Part shown: piece after piece, positions 1 through 8,267 of the stretch | Layout: each line of letters begins with the position of its first letter | Numbering within the stretch: position 1 is the stretch's first letter | Assembly: GCA_021738105.1 (NCBI GenBank) | Contig: JAIPCS010000034.1 | Span: 1 to 20,303, forward strand | Reading direction: 5' to 3' | Source of the DNA: Sulfuritalea sp. | GTDB taxonomy: Bacteria; Pseudomonadota; Gammaproteobacteria; Burkholderiales; Rhodocyclaceae | DNA length: 20,303 nucleotides | Program-made: the position numbers and the translations under genes | The notes under the pieces: model-generated | What the model saw: the letters and a program-made list of their open reading frames with translations, nothing else | Databases searched by the model: none | What the model was told of the DNA's origin: nothing

Positions 1-735
1 GTCTACAACAGCTACACGAAATGCGACACGGATCCGTTCTATAGCCGCGAAACCGAGGACCTTCAGGCGCTGCTGCGCCCGCTGTTCATCACATCCTGGA
101 TGATTGATGATTTCCTCGCGGACAACGATTTCTTTGGCGCCTGGGACAACGGTACCGGCGTGATGTTGCTGTCAAGCGCGTCGAGTAAAACCGCCTATGG
201 CACCGCGTTTCAACTTGCGCAGAGGAGCGGCATCGAAGTGGTGGGTTTGACTTCACCGGCAAATATGGAGTTTTGTCGCAGCCTGGGTTGCTATCACCGC
301 GTGCTGAGCTACGATCAACTCGAGCAGATAAAGTCCGAATCAGCGTGCATCTATATCGATTTTGCCGGAAACTCCGATCTGCGCAAACGCATTCATACCC
401 GTTTTACCCATCTGAAATACAGCAGCTCAATCGGCGGAACCCATGTGGACCAACTGGGCGGCGCCAAAGAACTTCCCGGACCGCGTGCGACGCTGTTTTT
501 TGCGCCAGCGCAAATCAAGAAACGGAATGCCGAATGGGGTGCCGATTTGCTTGGCCAACGCCTGCTGCTGGCATGGCGGAATTTCATTGAGAAAGTAAGC
601 AAGGCTTCCTGGCTCACCGTCGAGCATCACTATGGCGAAAATGCCGTCAAGACGGTCTACGCCGACGTGCTTGCCGGACATGGCAACCCGCGTTCAGGGC
701 ACATGCTGTCATTGGTATCCGCCGACACGCCCTGA
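1..735 (+). CDS. DUF2855 family protein, C-terminal part (5' end outside window)
   Basis: The frame is open from base 1 to a TGA at 733-735, giving about 244 residues with no start in the window. The first visible residues (VYNSYTKC, then a stretch ending in LLRPLFITSW) and the later GVMLLSSASSKTAYG segment match my memory of the DUF2855 family. The latter resembles the cofactor-binding Rossmann half of medium-chain dehydrogenases and quinone oxidoreductases, followed by VVGLTSPANMEFCRSLGCY, where such proteins place a second strand-helix unit. No reaction is established for DUF2855; oxidoreductase activity is only an inference from the fold. The first ATG in the window (100) is internal, because homologous sequence continues upstream of it. 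It faces the minus-strand gene at 939-1202 across a spacer of about 200 bases. Confidence 0.85.
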   Translation, partial: VYNSYTKCDTDPFYSRETEDLQALLRPLFITSWMIDDFLADNDFFGAWDNGTGVMLLSSASSKTAYGTAFQLAQRSGIEVVGLTSPANMEFCRSLGCYHRVLSYDQLEQIKSESACIYIDFAGNSDLRKRIHTRFTHLKYSSSIGGTHVDQLGGAKELPGPRATLFFAPAQIKKRNAEWGADLLGQRLLLAWRNFIEKVSKASWLTVEHHYGENAVKTVYADVLAGHGNPRSGHMLSLVSADTP

Positions 736-830
736 CCATGGCGCTGGCTGCGCCTGCCGCCGCGGTGCTTGTACCCCTGCGATTTCCGGAGCGTCCATGA
801 AAATTCATGGGCGACTGCTGGCGTGTGCTC

Positions 831-854
831 GCCGTGTTGCCAGCGCCGACTTTT
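831..854 (+). repeat. Copy 1 of dispersed 24-bp motif
   Basis: GCCGT, then GTT, then the 16-base block GCCAGCGCCGACTTTT. This copy lies in the spacer 736-938 between two convergent genes, where I find no convincing gene. A perfect short inverted repeat, CCATGAA-AA-TTCATGG, sits just upstream at 795-810. The motif recurs in purK (2831), ubiH (8959) and pepP (10748). Confidence 0.85.
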
Positions 855-938
855 CAGCCAGCCACCGACTCTCCCGCATTGAGGAGAACCAAGGACGACT
901 CCAAGCCGTCTGATACTGCTGATATGCAGTTGGGCTAA

Positions 939-1202
939 CTACTGACGGGGACTATCGGACTTTGACGAATTTGAAGGCGGCGCCTGCCTCAATTTCTTTG
1001 CCGTTCTGACATCCATTGCCAGCTTTCCTGCTGCAACCAAATTCACCATTATCACAGCGATGGCGGGCCAGACAGGCAGTTCCCGACCGGATTTGGAGCC
1101 GTAATACAGCAGCCCCCCAAGCGCGAGGCCACCGACCAGAAGCGTAATGACCGCGCCATTGATGAAGCCGTTTTGCTTGCGAATCAAAGCCACATTCTCC
1201 AT
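939..1202 (-). CDS. Small two-helix membrane protein, function unknown
   Basis: An 87-residue protein with two hydrophobic segments. Residues about 13-34 (INGAVITLLVGGLALGGLLYY) and 45-63 (PAIAVIMVNLVAAGKLAM) are likely transmembrane helices joined by a short loop, and the tail is basic then Ser/Asn-rich (KKLRQAPPSNSSKSDS). I do not recognise a family. ATG is used at 1202. There is no clear ribosome binding site; a TTG at codon 6, with GGAG ahead of it, is an alternative start. Two overlapping perfect palindromes lie upstream (1226-1236 and 1230-1240), possibly an operator, though this is speculative. It lies downstream of, and on the same strand as, the tRNA-Ala gene and could be read from its promoter if the weak hairpin at 1256-1271 does not terminate transcription. 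Confidence 0.6.
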   Translation of the reverse strand: MENVALIRKQNGFINGAVITLLVGGLALGGLLYYGSKSGRELPVWPAIAVIMVNLVAAGKLAMDVRTAKKLRQAPPSNSSKSDSPRQ

Positions 1203-1255
1203 GTCAAAAATGTTTCTGCTGCCGGGCCTGTCAGGCTGACTGCAGCATCAGAGCA

Positions 1256-1271
1256 AAACACTGCGGTGTTC
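1256..1271 (-). terminator. Weak hairpin downstream of tRNA-Ala
   Basis: Read on the minus strand, AACAC-CGCA-GTGTT forms a 5-bp stem (6 with a G-T pair) followed by TTTG, about 47 bases past the tRNA CCA end. The stem is short and the T run poor, so this is at best a weak terminator or a 3' processing structure. Confidence 0.25.
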
Positions 1272-1317
1272 AAAGAGCCGCATCGGAATCAGATTCGAAT
1301 TGCATAAGTCGGGCGAA

Positions 1318-1393
1318 TGGTGGAGGTGAGCGGGATCGAACCGCTGGCCTCGACGTTGCGAACGTCGCGCTCTCCCAACTGAGCTACACCCCC
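1318..1393 (-). tRNA. tRNA-Ala (anticodon CGC)
   Basis: A full cloverleaf can be folded by hand on the minus strand. Acceptor GGGGGTG pairs with CACCTCC. The D arm is GCTC/GAGC, and the anticodon stem CGACG/CGTCG has loop TTCGCAA, giving anticodon CGC, which reads the alanine codon GCG. The variable loop has 5 bases, and the T arm is AGCGG/CCGCT with loop TTCGATC. The discriminator is A, and the CCA end is encoded (1318-1320). The gene length is 76 bases. It stands alone with its own promoter just upstream and is transcribed in the same direction as the flanking small genes. Confidence 0.97.
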
Positions 1394-1407
1394 ATCCAGC
1401 GCTGCGG

Positions 1408-1436
1408 ATTATAGCAATCGGTCTCCAGCTCGGGAA
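1408..1436 (-). promoter_or_regulatory. Promoter of tRNA-Ala
   Basis: On the minus strand there is a perfect -10 TATAAT (1408-1413) preceded by TGC, an extended -10. A weak -35 TTCCCG lies 17 bases upstream (1431-1436). The tRNA 5' end is 15 bases past the -10, so the leader is very short. The bases after the -10 are GC-rich (CCGCAGCGC), the discriminator type typical of stringently controlled stable-RNA promoters. Confidence 0.75.
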
Positions 1437-1479
1437 GTTGCCCTGCTCAAGATCGGTTTTTCGGAAAAACGCTGTCGCC

Positions 1480-1749
1480 TCAGACCAGGCTGACTTCCTC
1501 CATGCCGCACTTGGTCACTCCCAGCGCGGTGCGCACCACCAGAGGGTAGGCGCTGCCGATGAACTGTCCGAAACTGGCGATGTTGTAGCCCACCACAATG
1601 CCGGGAACATTGCCCAGCAAGACTTCGCGCCCGACGACAAACCCTTTGCTGATTGCGAGATTCACTGCCGCACCGATGACCCGACCTTTGAGTGGCGAAT
1701 CCTGCTGGACAGTTTTCTGGCGTATGCCCTTACGTTCCTTGTTGGCCAT
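1480..1749 (-). CDS. Small conserved-looking protein, function unknown
   Basis: An 89-residue protein beginning MANKERKGIRQKTVQQDSP. A basic, probably cytoplasmic head of about 20 residues is followed by a glycine- and valine-rich, mostly hydrophobic body (IGAAVNLAISKGFVVGREVLLG, then GIVVGYNIASFGQFIGSAYPL) and an acidic end. It contains one cysteine. The open frame extends upstream to 1920, but the ATG at 1749 is preferred because GAGGAAG lies about six bases ahead of it and the upstream extension runs into tsaC. I do not recognise a family, and membrane association is only suggested by hydrophobicity. It follows tsaC after an 85-base gap that contains a GATAAT hexamer, so it may have its own promoter. 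Confidence 0.65.
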   Translation of the reverse strand: MANKERKGIRQKTVQQDSPLKGRVIGAAVNLAISKGFVVGREVLLGNVPGIVVGYNIASFGQFIGSAYPLVVRTALGVTKCGMEEVSLV

Positions 1750-1834
1750 GGTTGCTTCCTCTCTTCGGGAAATCAGCTCGAGAAAAATTATCGGCTGTGC
1801 GAAGAAAGTCATAGGCCTTGATGACGCGACTATT

Positions 1835-2824
1835 TCACCCCCTATTCGAGCCAGTTGCGGCACGACGCAGGCGGTCGCCAACGGCTCGCCAGCGCTCTGA
1901 GTCGGGAGGAGTTTCAACAAGAATCAGATGCGCTCCGATTGCGTCAAGCTCTCGCAGCCTGGCATAGAGTTCGTGGGCGAATTGCTCCGGATCCGCTTTG
2001 GCGATCGTCCACGAAAGCCGTTCGTGGCGGAATGCGGGCGGCTGGGTTGTCAGCATCGCAAGGCGCTGCCCGGATTCAACCGCCTGGCGCGCAAGCCGCG
2101 CGACATCCTTCGCAGCCACCAATTGCAGCGCTGTCTTCGGTGCGTAATGTGCGTCGAGGCTGCCTGAAACTCTCGGGGCATCCAGTTGTCCGCCGAACGC
2201 GGGAACAAAGCCAAGAACGTCACCAAGGTCTGTGGCGTCGAGCATGCCCGGACGCAGAATTCGGGGTTCATTCTGTGAAAGATCAAGAATGGTCGATTCG
2301 ATGCCGACCTGGCAGGGACCACCATCGAGAATCATGGCAACCGAACTGCCAAGCTCCTCACGCACGTGGGTCGCTGCGGTGGGACTAATGCAGCCAAAGC
2401 GATTGGCCGATGGCGCTGCAATGCCGCCATCGAAAGCTTGCAGCAGTTGCAGGGCCAGCGGGTGATTCGGCACCCGTAGTCCAACGGTCTGCTGACCACC
2501 GGTAACAGCATCCAGAACCGTCGGATGCCGCTTCAGGATCAAGGTCAAGGGCCCGGGCCAGTAAGCGGCGGCAAGCTTGAACGCCATCTCTGGAATATCC
2601 GCAGCCCAGCGCTCCAGATGCGAGACATCGGGCAGATGAACGATCAGCGGATGATCGGCGGGTCGCCCTTTTGCAGAGAAGATTCGTGCGACGGCCCGAG
2701 CATTGCCGGCATCGGCGCCCAGGCCGTAAACCGTTTCGGTGGGAAACGCGACCAGTTCGCCGGCACGCAGCGCGTCTGCTGCACGCGATATCTCAATTCC
2801 CGGGGTCGTCATTGCTGATGCCAA
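1835..2824 (-). CDS. tsaC: L-threonylcarbamoyladenylate synthase (TsaC/Sua5, long Sua5 form)
   Basis: Makes threonylcarbamoyl-AMP from threonine, bicarbonate and ATP in the cytoplasm, the first step of t6A37 modification of ANN-reading tRNAs. The N-terminal YrdC-like domain (about residues 10-200) shows PTETVYGLG (28-36), the KGRP..HPLIVH motif (52-63), WPGPLTLIL (89-97) and APSANRFG (137-144). About 125 further residues form a Sua5-type C-terminal domain, so this is the long, two-domain version rather than the short E. coli TsaC. The start at 2824 overlaps the purK end by 32 bases; an in-frame ATG four codons in (2812) would reduce this to 20. Either overlap suggests translational coupling at the end of the pur operon. 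Confidence 0.93.
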   Translation of the reverse strand: MASAMTTPGIEISRAADALRAGELVAFPTETVYGLGADAGNARAVARIFSAKGRPADHPLIVHLPDVSHLERWAADIPEMAFKLAAAYWPGPLTLILKRHPTVLDAVTGGQQTVGLRVPNHPLALQLLQAFDGGIAAPSANRFGCISPTAATHVREELGSSVAMILDGGPCQVGIESTILDLSQNEPRILRPGMLDATDLGDVLGFVPAFGGQLDAPRVSGSLDAHYAPKTALQLVAAKDVARLARQAVESGQRLAMLTTQPPAFRHERLSWTIAKADPEQFAHELYARLRELDAIGAHLILVETPPDSERWRAVGDRLRRAATGSNRG

Positions 2825-3953
2825 TCAGCCGCCGTGCCGCCAGCGCCGACTTTTGTACTTGCTCCGCATCTTTGCCAATCACCGTGAAATGTCCCATCTT
2901 GCGCCCGGGACGAGCGTGATGCTTGCCGTACAGATGTAACTTGAGATTGGGTATCGCGAGCAATTGCTTCCAGTCCGGCTCGTGACTTTGACTGGAGTCA
3001 TGTTGATACCACAGGTCGCCCAGCAGATTCACCATGACGGCGGCCGAATGCGCCCGCGCCTCGCCCAAGGGCAAACCAGCGAGGGCACGCACCTGCTGCT
3101 CAAACTGATCGGTGACACATGCATCGAGACTGAAGTGTCCCGAGTTGTGCGGACGCGGGGCAATTTCATTCACGACAAGCTGTCCGCGCACGATGAAAAA
3201 CTCGACGGCCAGCGTGCCCACATAGGCCATTTTCTGTGCGATACCTTCGGCGAGCTCTTCGGCATTGCCGGCTAGACAACCATGGGTTCTGGCGGGAACA
3301 ATTGAAACATCCAGAATGCCGTGTCGATGACTGTTTTCGACGGTCGGGAAGCACTTGACGACACCGGCAGCATCGCGGGTCAACACCACGGACACTTCGA
3401 AATCCAGCGGCAGCATTTGCTCAAGAACACAGTGTTCGCTCCTGGTCTGCCGATACGCCAGCAGCGCCTCTTCGCGACTCCCGACGCGCACCTGCCCTTT
3501 ACCGTCGTAGCCGAAGCGGGCGACTTTGAGAATGCCCGGGAAAAGCCCCGGGTTGGCCTCCATGAGGTCGGCCTCCTCGCGGATGTCTGCATAGGGCGCG
3601 TGCGGAAAGCCGTGCTGCTTGAGAAAACTTTTCTCGTTACTACGATTCTGACTGATCGCAACGGCATCGGCACCCGGCCGCACAGGTATGAATTTGGATA
3701 GATACGCCAGACTATCCGCCGGGACATTCTCAAATTCGGTTGTCACGGCGGCACAGGACTCCGCCATCTGGTTCAGTGCGTCGGAATCATCATAAGCGGC
3801 TATCAGATGCCTGTCTGCGAGACGACCGGCAGGGCTTTGCGGATCGGGATCGAGAACCAGTACTCGATAACCCAGTTCATGAGCTGCAATGACAAAAAAG
3901 CGACCGAGCTGGCCGCCACCCAGCATGCCGAGCGTGGCGGGGGGCAAAATCAT
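2793..3953 (-). CDS. purK: 5-(carboxyamino)imidazole ribonucleotide synthase PurK
   Basis: ATP-grasp ligase of purine biosynthesis that carboxylates AIR to N5-CAIR, which PurE then converts to CAIR. From the chosen ATG the protein has 386 residues, usual for the family. It opens with LGMLGGGQLGR (residues 8-18), the PurK N-terminal signature, and carries the ATP-grasp segments KVARFGYDGKGQ and LEQMLPLDFEVSV, then NEIAPRPHNSGHFSLDAC. The start at 3953 is preferred over the upstream one (3989) because its ATG overlaps the purD stop as ATGA and begins right before the conserved glycine motif. purE, the usual neighbour, is not in this window. Repeat copy 2 lies in the last 20 codons, encoding KSALAARR. 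Confidence 0.96.
   Translation of the reverse strand: MILPPATLGMLGGGQLGRFFVIAAHELGYRVLVLDPDPQSPAGRLADRHLIAAYDDSDALNQMAESCAAVTTEFENVPADSLAYLSKFIPVRPGADAVAISQNRSNEKSFLKQHGFPHAPYADIREEADLMEANPGLFPGILKVARFGYDGKGQVRVGSREEALLAYRQTRSEHCVLEQMLPLDFEVSVVLTRDAAGVVKCFPTVENSHRHGILDVSIVPARTHGCLAGNAEELAEGIAQKMAYVGTLAVEFFIVRGQLVVNEIAPRPHNSGHFSLDACVTDQFEQQVRALAGLPLGEARAHSAAVMVNLLGDLWYQHDSSQSHEPDWKQLLAIPNLKLHLYGKHHARPGRKMGHFTVIGKDAEQVQKSALAARRLIGISNDDPGN
2831..2854 (+). repeat. Copy 2 of dispersed 24-bp motif (inside purK)
   Basis: GCCGT, then GCC, then the 16-base block GCCAGCGCCGACTTTT. It is antisense to purK near its 3' end, and the reverse complement is translated as KSALAARR. The following GT is shared with copy 3. 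Confidence 0.88.
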
Positions 3954-5218
3954 CGCTTGATAGCGCGGAACCCTATGTCTCGGCGGCACTGCATGCCGTC
4001 AAAACTGATCGGGTCGAGCACCTCGTAGGCGCGCTTTTGCGCGGCCCTGACATTGTCGCCAAGCGCCGTGACGCAAAGCACGCGGCCTCCGGCGGTAACT
4101 ACTTCGCCATCTTTCTGAGTCGTGCCGGCGTGAAATACGTGGCTGTCTTCTTGCGGTGCCGGAAGATGACGAATTACGTCGCCTTTGCGTGGCGTCGCCG
4201 GATAGTTGGCCGCAGCCATGACCACACCCAGCGCGACCCGCCGGTCCCACTCGACTTCGACTTCGTTCAGCCGGCCGTCAATGGCGGCATCGACCAGTTC
4301 GACAAAATTGCTTTTCAGTCGCAGCATGATCGGTTGTGTTTCCGGGTCGCCCATGCGGCAGTTGAATTCGAGTACGCGCAAACCGCCATCCGGCTTGATC
4401 ATCAACCCGGCATAGAGAAAGCCCGTGTAGACAATGCCGTCAGCGGCCATGCCGTTGATGGTCGGCATGATCACTTCGCGCATGACGCGGGCGTGAATGC
4501 CGGGAGTTACCACCGGTGCCGGTGAGTAGGCGCCCATGCCGCCAGTATTCGGTCCCTGGTCACCATCCTTGAGGCGTTTGTGATCCTGACTGGTTGCCAG
4601 TGCGAGCGCATGGCGGCCGTCGGCCATGACAATAAAACTGGCTTCCTCACCGTCAAGGAATTCCTCAATTACGACACGTGCGCCGGCATCACCAAGCGTG
4701 TTCCCGGCGAGCATCATGTCGACGGCGGCGTGGGCTTCGGCCAGGTCCATCGCCACCACTACGCCCTTGCCCGCAGCCAGGCCATCCGCCTTGACCACAA
4801 TGGGTACGCCTTCGGCGTCGATGTAGGCGTGCGCAGCCTGTACATCCGTAAAGGTTTCATATTTTGCCGTCGGAATATTGTGCCGGCTCATGAAACGCTT
4901 GGCAAAATCCTTCGAGCTTTCCAATTGCGCTGCGGCCTTTGTCGGCCCGAAGATGCGCAGATTGCGGGACCGAAACACGTCCACAATGCCTTCCGCCAAC
5001 GGTGCTTCAGGACCGACCACCGTAGCGTGCACTTTTTCGCGCGCGGCGTAATCGGCCAGTTCGTTGATGTCGCTGATTGGCAGATTTTCCAGGTCGTGCT
5101 CAAGTGCGGTGCCCGCATTGCCCGGCGCAACATAGACCTTTTGCAAGCCGGGCGCCTGCGCCAGACGCCAGGCCATCGCATGCTCTCGACCACCGGAGCC
5201 GACTACCAGTATCTTCAT
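3950..5218 (-). CDS. purD: Phosphoribosylamine-glycine ligase PurD (GAR synthetase)
   Basis: Catalyses the second step of purine synthesis: ATP-dependent joining of phosphoribosylamine and glycine to give GAR. The 422 residues match the normal length. Visible signatures are the N-terminal VVGSGGREHA (5-14), the ATP-grasp loop KADGLAAGKG (143-152), EEFLDGEEASF (185-195), and the PurD hallmark GPNTGGMGAYSP (222-233), then LEFNCRMGDPE. The ATG at 5218 is preceded by AAAGGTG as a ribosome binding site. It follows purH by 88 bases and is coupled to purK by a four-base ATGA overlap, so purH-purD-purK very likely form one transcript. Confidence 0.98.
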   Translation of the reverse strand: MKILVVGSGGREHAMAWRLAQAPGLQKVYVAPGNAGTALEHDLENLPISDINELADYAAREKVHATVVGPEAPLAEGIVDVFRSRNLRIFGPTKAAAQLESSKDFAKRFMSRHNIPTAKYETFTDVQAAHAYIDAEGVPIVVKADGLAAGKGVVVAMDLAEAHAAVDMMLAGNTLGDAGARVVIEEFLDGEEASFIVMADGRHALALATSQDHKRLKDGDQGPNTGGMGAYSPAPVVTPGIHARVMREVIMPTINGMAADGIVYTGFLYAGLMIKPDGGLRVLEFNCRMGDPETQPIMLRLKSNFVELVDAAIDGRLNEVEVEWDRRVALGVVMAAANYPATPRKGDVIRHLPAPQEDSHVFHAGTTQKDGEVVTAGGRVLCVTALGDNVRAAQKRAYEVLDPISFDGMQCRRDIGFRAIKR

Positions 5219-5306
5219 GAAAACACCTTTTCAACCACAGAGTTTTCCGGGAGTCGCCATTGAAGCTTTTCCCTGCAACGCCTGCCTGCTCTGTGGAAAT
5301 TGAATT

Positions 5307-6887
5307 TCAATGCCGGAAATGCCGGTAGCCGGTCACTATCATCGCCAGATTCTGCTCGTCTGCCGCGGCGATCACTTCGGCGTCGCGCACCGAACCGCCA
5401 GGCTGGATGACCGCAGTCGCCCCGGCCTTGGCCAATACATCGAGACCATCGCGGAAGGGAAAGAATGCGTCAGATGCCGCGACCGACCCGACTACGGTCA
5501 GGCCATTGTTCTCTGCCTTGATGGCGGCGATGCGCGCGGAATCGACACGGCTCATCTGACCCGCTCCGACACCCACTGTCATGCCATCCTTGCAATAGAC
5601 GATGGCATTCGACTTGACGTATTTGGCCACTCGCCACGCAAACAACAAATCACTCATCTCCTGTGCAGAGGGTGCGCGCTTGGTCACGACCTTGATGTCG
5701 TTCTGGGTAATGCGCGCCTCATCGGCACTTTGCAGCAGCAGCCCGCCCCCAACCCGTTTGTAGTCAAACGCCCCAGCGGTTTTACCGAGCGGCACAACGA
5801 GTACGCGCAGATTCTGCTTGGCCGCAAAAACAGCACGCGCGTCTTCGGTAATTTCAGGAGCGATGATGACTTCGGCAAACTGCCCGGCAATGGCCTCGGC
5901 AGCGGGTTTGTCGATTGCCACATTGAACGCGATGATGCCGCCGAAAGCGGAGGTCGGGTCAGTCTTGAAGGCCTTGCGATAGGTTTCCTCGGCATTCGCC
6001 CCAACGGCGACGCCACAAGGATTGGCATGCTTGACGATGACGCAGGCAGCAGGGCCGACCGAACTGTCAAAAGCCTTGACGCATTCCCATGCCGCATCGG
6101 CATCGGCGATATTGTTGTAAGACAGCTCCTTGCCCTGAATCTGCTGGTAGCTCGCAATGCTGCCGACAACAACGGCGGTTTCGCGATAGAAAGCAGCCTG
6201 CTGGTGCGGATTTTCGCCGTAGCGCAAGGTTTCCACCTTGTCAAAAGCAAGTTGCAGCTTTTCCGGAAACACGCCCGGCCGGTTTTCTGCATCAAGCGAA
6301 GTCAGCCAATTGGCGATGGCCGAGTCGTAGCGCGCGGTGTGAGTGAAGGCCTTTTTCGCCAACGCAAAACGGGTTCTGTAGGAAACGGCTCCGCCGGCCT
6401 TGATCTCTTCGAGTATTGGGGCGTAGTCCTCGGGATCAGTGACCACGGCCACACCACCTTGTTCATTGCCATGGTTCTTTGCTGCCGCACGCACCATGGT
6501 CGGACCGCCGATGTCGATGTTCTCGATCGCGTCCTCCAGCGTGCATCCAGACTTGGCCACGGTTTCGCGGAAGGGGTAGAGATTCACTACCACGAGATCG
6601 ATGGCGGGTATGTCGTGCTTTTTCATGATCGCAAGATGCTCAGGCAGGTCGCGCCGGCCCAGAATGCCACCGTGTACTTTCGGGTGCAGTGTCTTGACAC
6701 GGCCATCAAGCATTTCAGGAAAACCCGTGTAGTCGGAAACGTCGGTGACATCAAGTCCGGCGTCGCGCAATAATTTGGCGGTGCCGCCGGTGGACAGAAG
6801 CTTGACGCCAAGCTGGGCCAGGCCGCGGGCGAAATCCACCGTGCCGCGCTTGTCGGAAACGCTGATCAGCGCCTGTGTGACTTTCAT
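5307..6887 (-). CDS. purH: Bifunctional AICAR transformylase / IMP cyclohydrolase PurH
   Basis: Carries out the last two steps to IMP: formyl transfer from 10-formyl-THF to AICAR, then ring closure. At 526 residues it is full length. The N-terminal cyclohydrolase (methylglyoxal-synthase-like) domain has [11 protein letters not shown] (30-40) and [16 protein letters not shown] (61-76). The transformylase domain begins around residue 200, with LRYGENPHQ (221-229) and the catalytic Lys-His pair in VKHANPCG (K286, H287). The protein ends GYRHFRH, as is usual. GAGAGG lies just ahead of the ATG. The gene starts only 16 bases after fis, which is the common betaproteobacterial dusB-fis-purH arrangement. 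Confidence 0.98.
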   Translation of the reverse strand: MKVTQALISVSDKRGTVDFARGLAQLGVKLLSTGGTAKLLRDAGLDVTDVSDYTGFPEMLDGRVKTLHPKVHGGILGRRDLPEHLAIMKKHDIPAIDLVVVNLYPFRETVAKSGCTLEDAIENIDIGGPTMVRAAAKNHGNEQGGVAVVTDPEDYAPILEEIKAGGAVSYRTRFALAKKAFTHTARYDSAIANWLTSLDAENRPGVFPEKLQLAFDKVETLRYGENPHQQAAFYRETAVVVGSIASYQQIQGKELSYNNIADADAAWECVKAFDSSVGPAACVIVKHANPCGVAVGANAEETYRKAFKTDPTSAFGGIIAFNVAIDKPAAEAIAGQFAEVIIAPEITEDARAVFAAKQNLRVLVVPLGKTAGAFDYKRVGGGLLLQSADEARITQNDIKVVTKRAPSAQEMSDLLFAWRVAKYVKSNAIVYCKDGMTVGVGAGQMSRVDSARIAAIKAENNGLTVVGSVAASDAFFPFRDGLDVLAKAGATAVIQPGGSVRDAEVIAAADEQNLAMIVTGYRHFRH

Positions 6888-6903
6888 GGAAACCTCTCTG
6901 GAT

Positions 6904-7134
6904 TTAAATCAATTCGTGGTCGACCAACATGCGGCGCAAAGTGCCGCGACTGATGCCCAGCATCTCGGCGGCGATAGTCTGATTGCCGCCGGCCTGCTTC
7001 ATCACGACCTCCAGCATGGGCAGCTCCACGCACTTCAGCACCATGTCGTAGATTGCGTGAGGTGCCTGGCCATCCAGATCGCGGAAATAGCGATTGAGAT
7101 TGCGTCGCACGCACTCGGGAATTTCGTTGCTCAT
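6904..7134 (-). CDS. fis: DNA-binding protein Fis (short betaproteobacterial form)
   Basis: A 76-residue nucleoid-associated protein that bends DNA and, in enteric bacteria, activates stable-RNA promoters. The C-terminal helix-turn-helix is plain (residues about 53-70, [18 protein letters not shown]), preceded by the dimerisation helices ([24 protein letters not shown]). It is shorter than the 98-residue E. coli Fis because the N-terminal beta-hairpin region is cut down, as is usual in betaproteobacteria. Its ATG overlaps the dusB stop as ATGA, consistent with translational coupling and the classic dusB-fis operon, in which Fis represses its own operon promoter in E. coli. Whether it does so here is not shown by the sequence. 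Confidence 0.96.
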   Translation of the reverse strand: MSNEIPECVRRNLNRYFRDLDGQAPHAIYDMVLKCVELPMLEVVMKQAGGNQTIAAEMLGISRGTLRRMLVDHELI

Positions 7135-8153
7135 GCAGCCATCATTTCTTCTGGGCAGTCTTCATACAGTAGATGCTCGTTTGCCGCCGCATGGCCGAGA
7201 AAGAACTCGTCGGTTGCATTCAACTGCTGATCAACACCTTGCATCTGATTCATGGCGTGCCGGAAATGCGCTGCGCCGGCGAGACCTTTTGTGTACCAGC
7301 TGATATGTTTGCGCGCAATTCGAACACCTGTCTCTTCGCCGTAGAAACTATACAAGTCCGCCAAATGACTGCGCAGAATGCCATGGATTTCTTCCACCTT
7401 CGGCGGCGCCAACAGCTCGCCGGTGTTCAGGAAGTGTTCAATCTCGCGAAACAACCAGGGCCGTCCTTGCGCCGCGCGACCGATCATTACGCCATCCGCA
7501 CCGGTGTAATCAAGCACGTAGCGCGCTTTTTGCGGTGTACTGATGTCGCCGTTGGCAATCACCGGGATTCCGACCTGAGATTTGACTGCGGCAATGGTGT
7601 CGTATTCCGCTTCGCCCATGTATTGATCGGCGCGGGTACGCCCGTGAATGGCAATCGCGCGAATGCCCGACGCCTCGGCGATACGCGCGATGCGCGGCGC
7701 ATTCCTGTTCTCGCGATTCCAGCCGGTACGGAACTTGAGCGTCACCGGCGTGTCGGGCACGGCGGCGACCACGGCTTCAAGTATTTTTGCCACCAGAGGT
7801 TCGTTCTGCATCAGCGCCGAGCCGGCCATGACGTTGCAAATCTTCTTCGCCGGGCAACCCATGTTGATGTCGATGATCTGCGCGCCATTGTCCGCATTGT
7901 GACGAGCGGCCTGGGCCATCATGCTCGGGTCGGCCCCGGCGATCTGCACCGAAACGGGATCCACTTCACCCTCATGATTGGCACGACGTCGCGTTTTGGC
8001 GCTGCCATACAGCAGCGAGTTCGAGGTCACCATTTCAGATACGGCAAGTCCGGCGCCGAGTGATTTGCATAGCTGCCGGAATGGACGATCCGTAACCCCG
8101 GCCATGGGCGCGACAAACAGATTGTTGCGCAACTGAAAGCCGAGGAAGTCCAT
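7131..8153 (-). CDS. dusB: tRNA-dihydrouridine synthase B
   Basis: A flavin enzyme that reduces specific uridines in the tRNA D loop to dihydrouridine using NADPH. Its 340 residues form an FMN-binding TIM barrel followed by a helical domain. Motifs seen are the FMN-site APMAGVTDRPFR (15-26), the catalytic cysteine C100 in DINMGCPAKK, KFRTGWN, and AIHGRTRADQYMGEA, then VIANGDI and GADGVMIGRAAQGRPW, which are characteristic of the Dus family. The ATG at 8153 has no good ribosome binding site, but the protein start (LRNNLFVAPMAG) fits the family. A promoter is predicted 37-64 bases upstream. It couples to fis by ATGA. Confidence 0.97.
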   Translation of the reverse strand: MDFLGFQLRNNLFVAPMAGVTDRPFRQLCKSLGAGLAVSEMVTSNSLLYGSAKTRRRANHEGEVDPVSVQIAGADPSMMAQAARHNADNGAQIIDINMGCPAKKICNVMAGSALMQNEPLVAKILEAVVAAVPDTPVTLKFRTGWNRENRNAPRIARIAEASGIRAIAIHGRTRADQYMGEAEYDTIAAVKSQVGIPVIANGDISTPQKARYVLDYTGADGVMIGRAAQGRPWLFREIEHFLNTGELLAPPKVEEIHGILRSHLADLYSFYGEETGVRIARKHISWYTKGLAGAAHFRHAMNQMQGVDQQLNATDEFFLGHAAANEHLLYEDCPEEMMAA

Positions 8154-8189
8154 GTCGGGATGATAGGAATACGGGTGGGGGAGGCGAGG

Positions 8190-8217
8190 ATTTTAACGCA
8201 AAGCACCCCTGCGGCAA
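8190..8217 (-). promoter_or_regulatory. Predicted promoter of the dusB-fis-purHDK operon
   Basis: Minus strand: -35 TTGCCG (8212-8217), 16-base spacer, -10 TAAAAT (8190-8195), 37 bases ahead of the dusB ATG. It sits in the 114-base gap 8154-8267 after ubiH, the longest gap in this minus-strand block, so a new transcript probably starts here. No clear terminator for ubiH was seen in the gap, so read-through is possible. Confidence 0.55.
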
Positions 8218-8267
8218 TCGAGACTATTTATCAGAGTTCGACCGAGCAGGAATCATGCCTTCGGACC

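Noticed and set aside
632..913. Plus-strand open frame overlapping the DUF2855 end
   Set aside because: Arg/Cys-rich, no family resemblance, mostly in spacer and partly made of repeat copy 1; no convincing ribosome binding site.
1450..1475. Short AT-rich inverted repeat GTTTTTC-G-GAAAAAC after the small gene at 1480
   Set aside because: Loop is a single base and stem is A/T only; too weak to call a terminator.
5235..5296. Inverted repeat CCACAGAG / CTCTGTGG between purH and purD
   Set aside because: The 46-base loop and lack of a T run make a terminator unlikely; probably chance within an operon gap.
5310..6773. Long plus-strand open frame opposite purH (487 codons)
   Set aside because: It is the antisense shadow of purH, with no recognisable domain; similar long shadows lie opposite rsmA (18515-19651) and surA (15582-16433).
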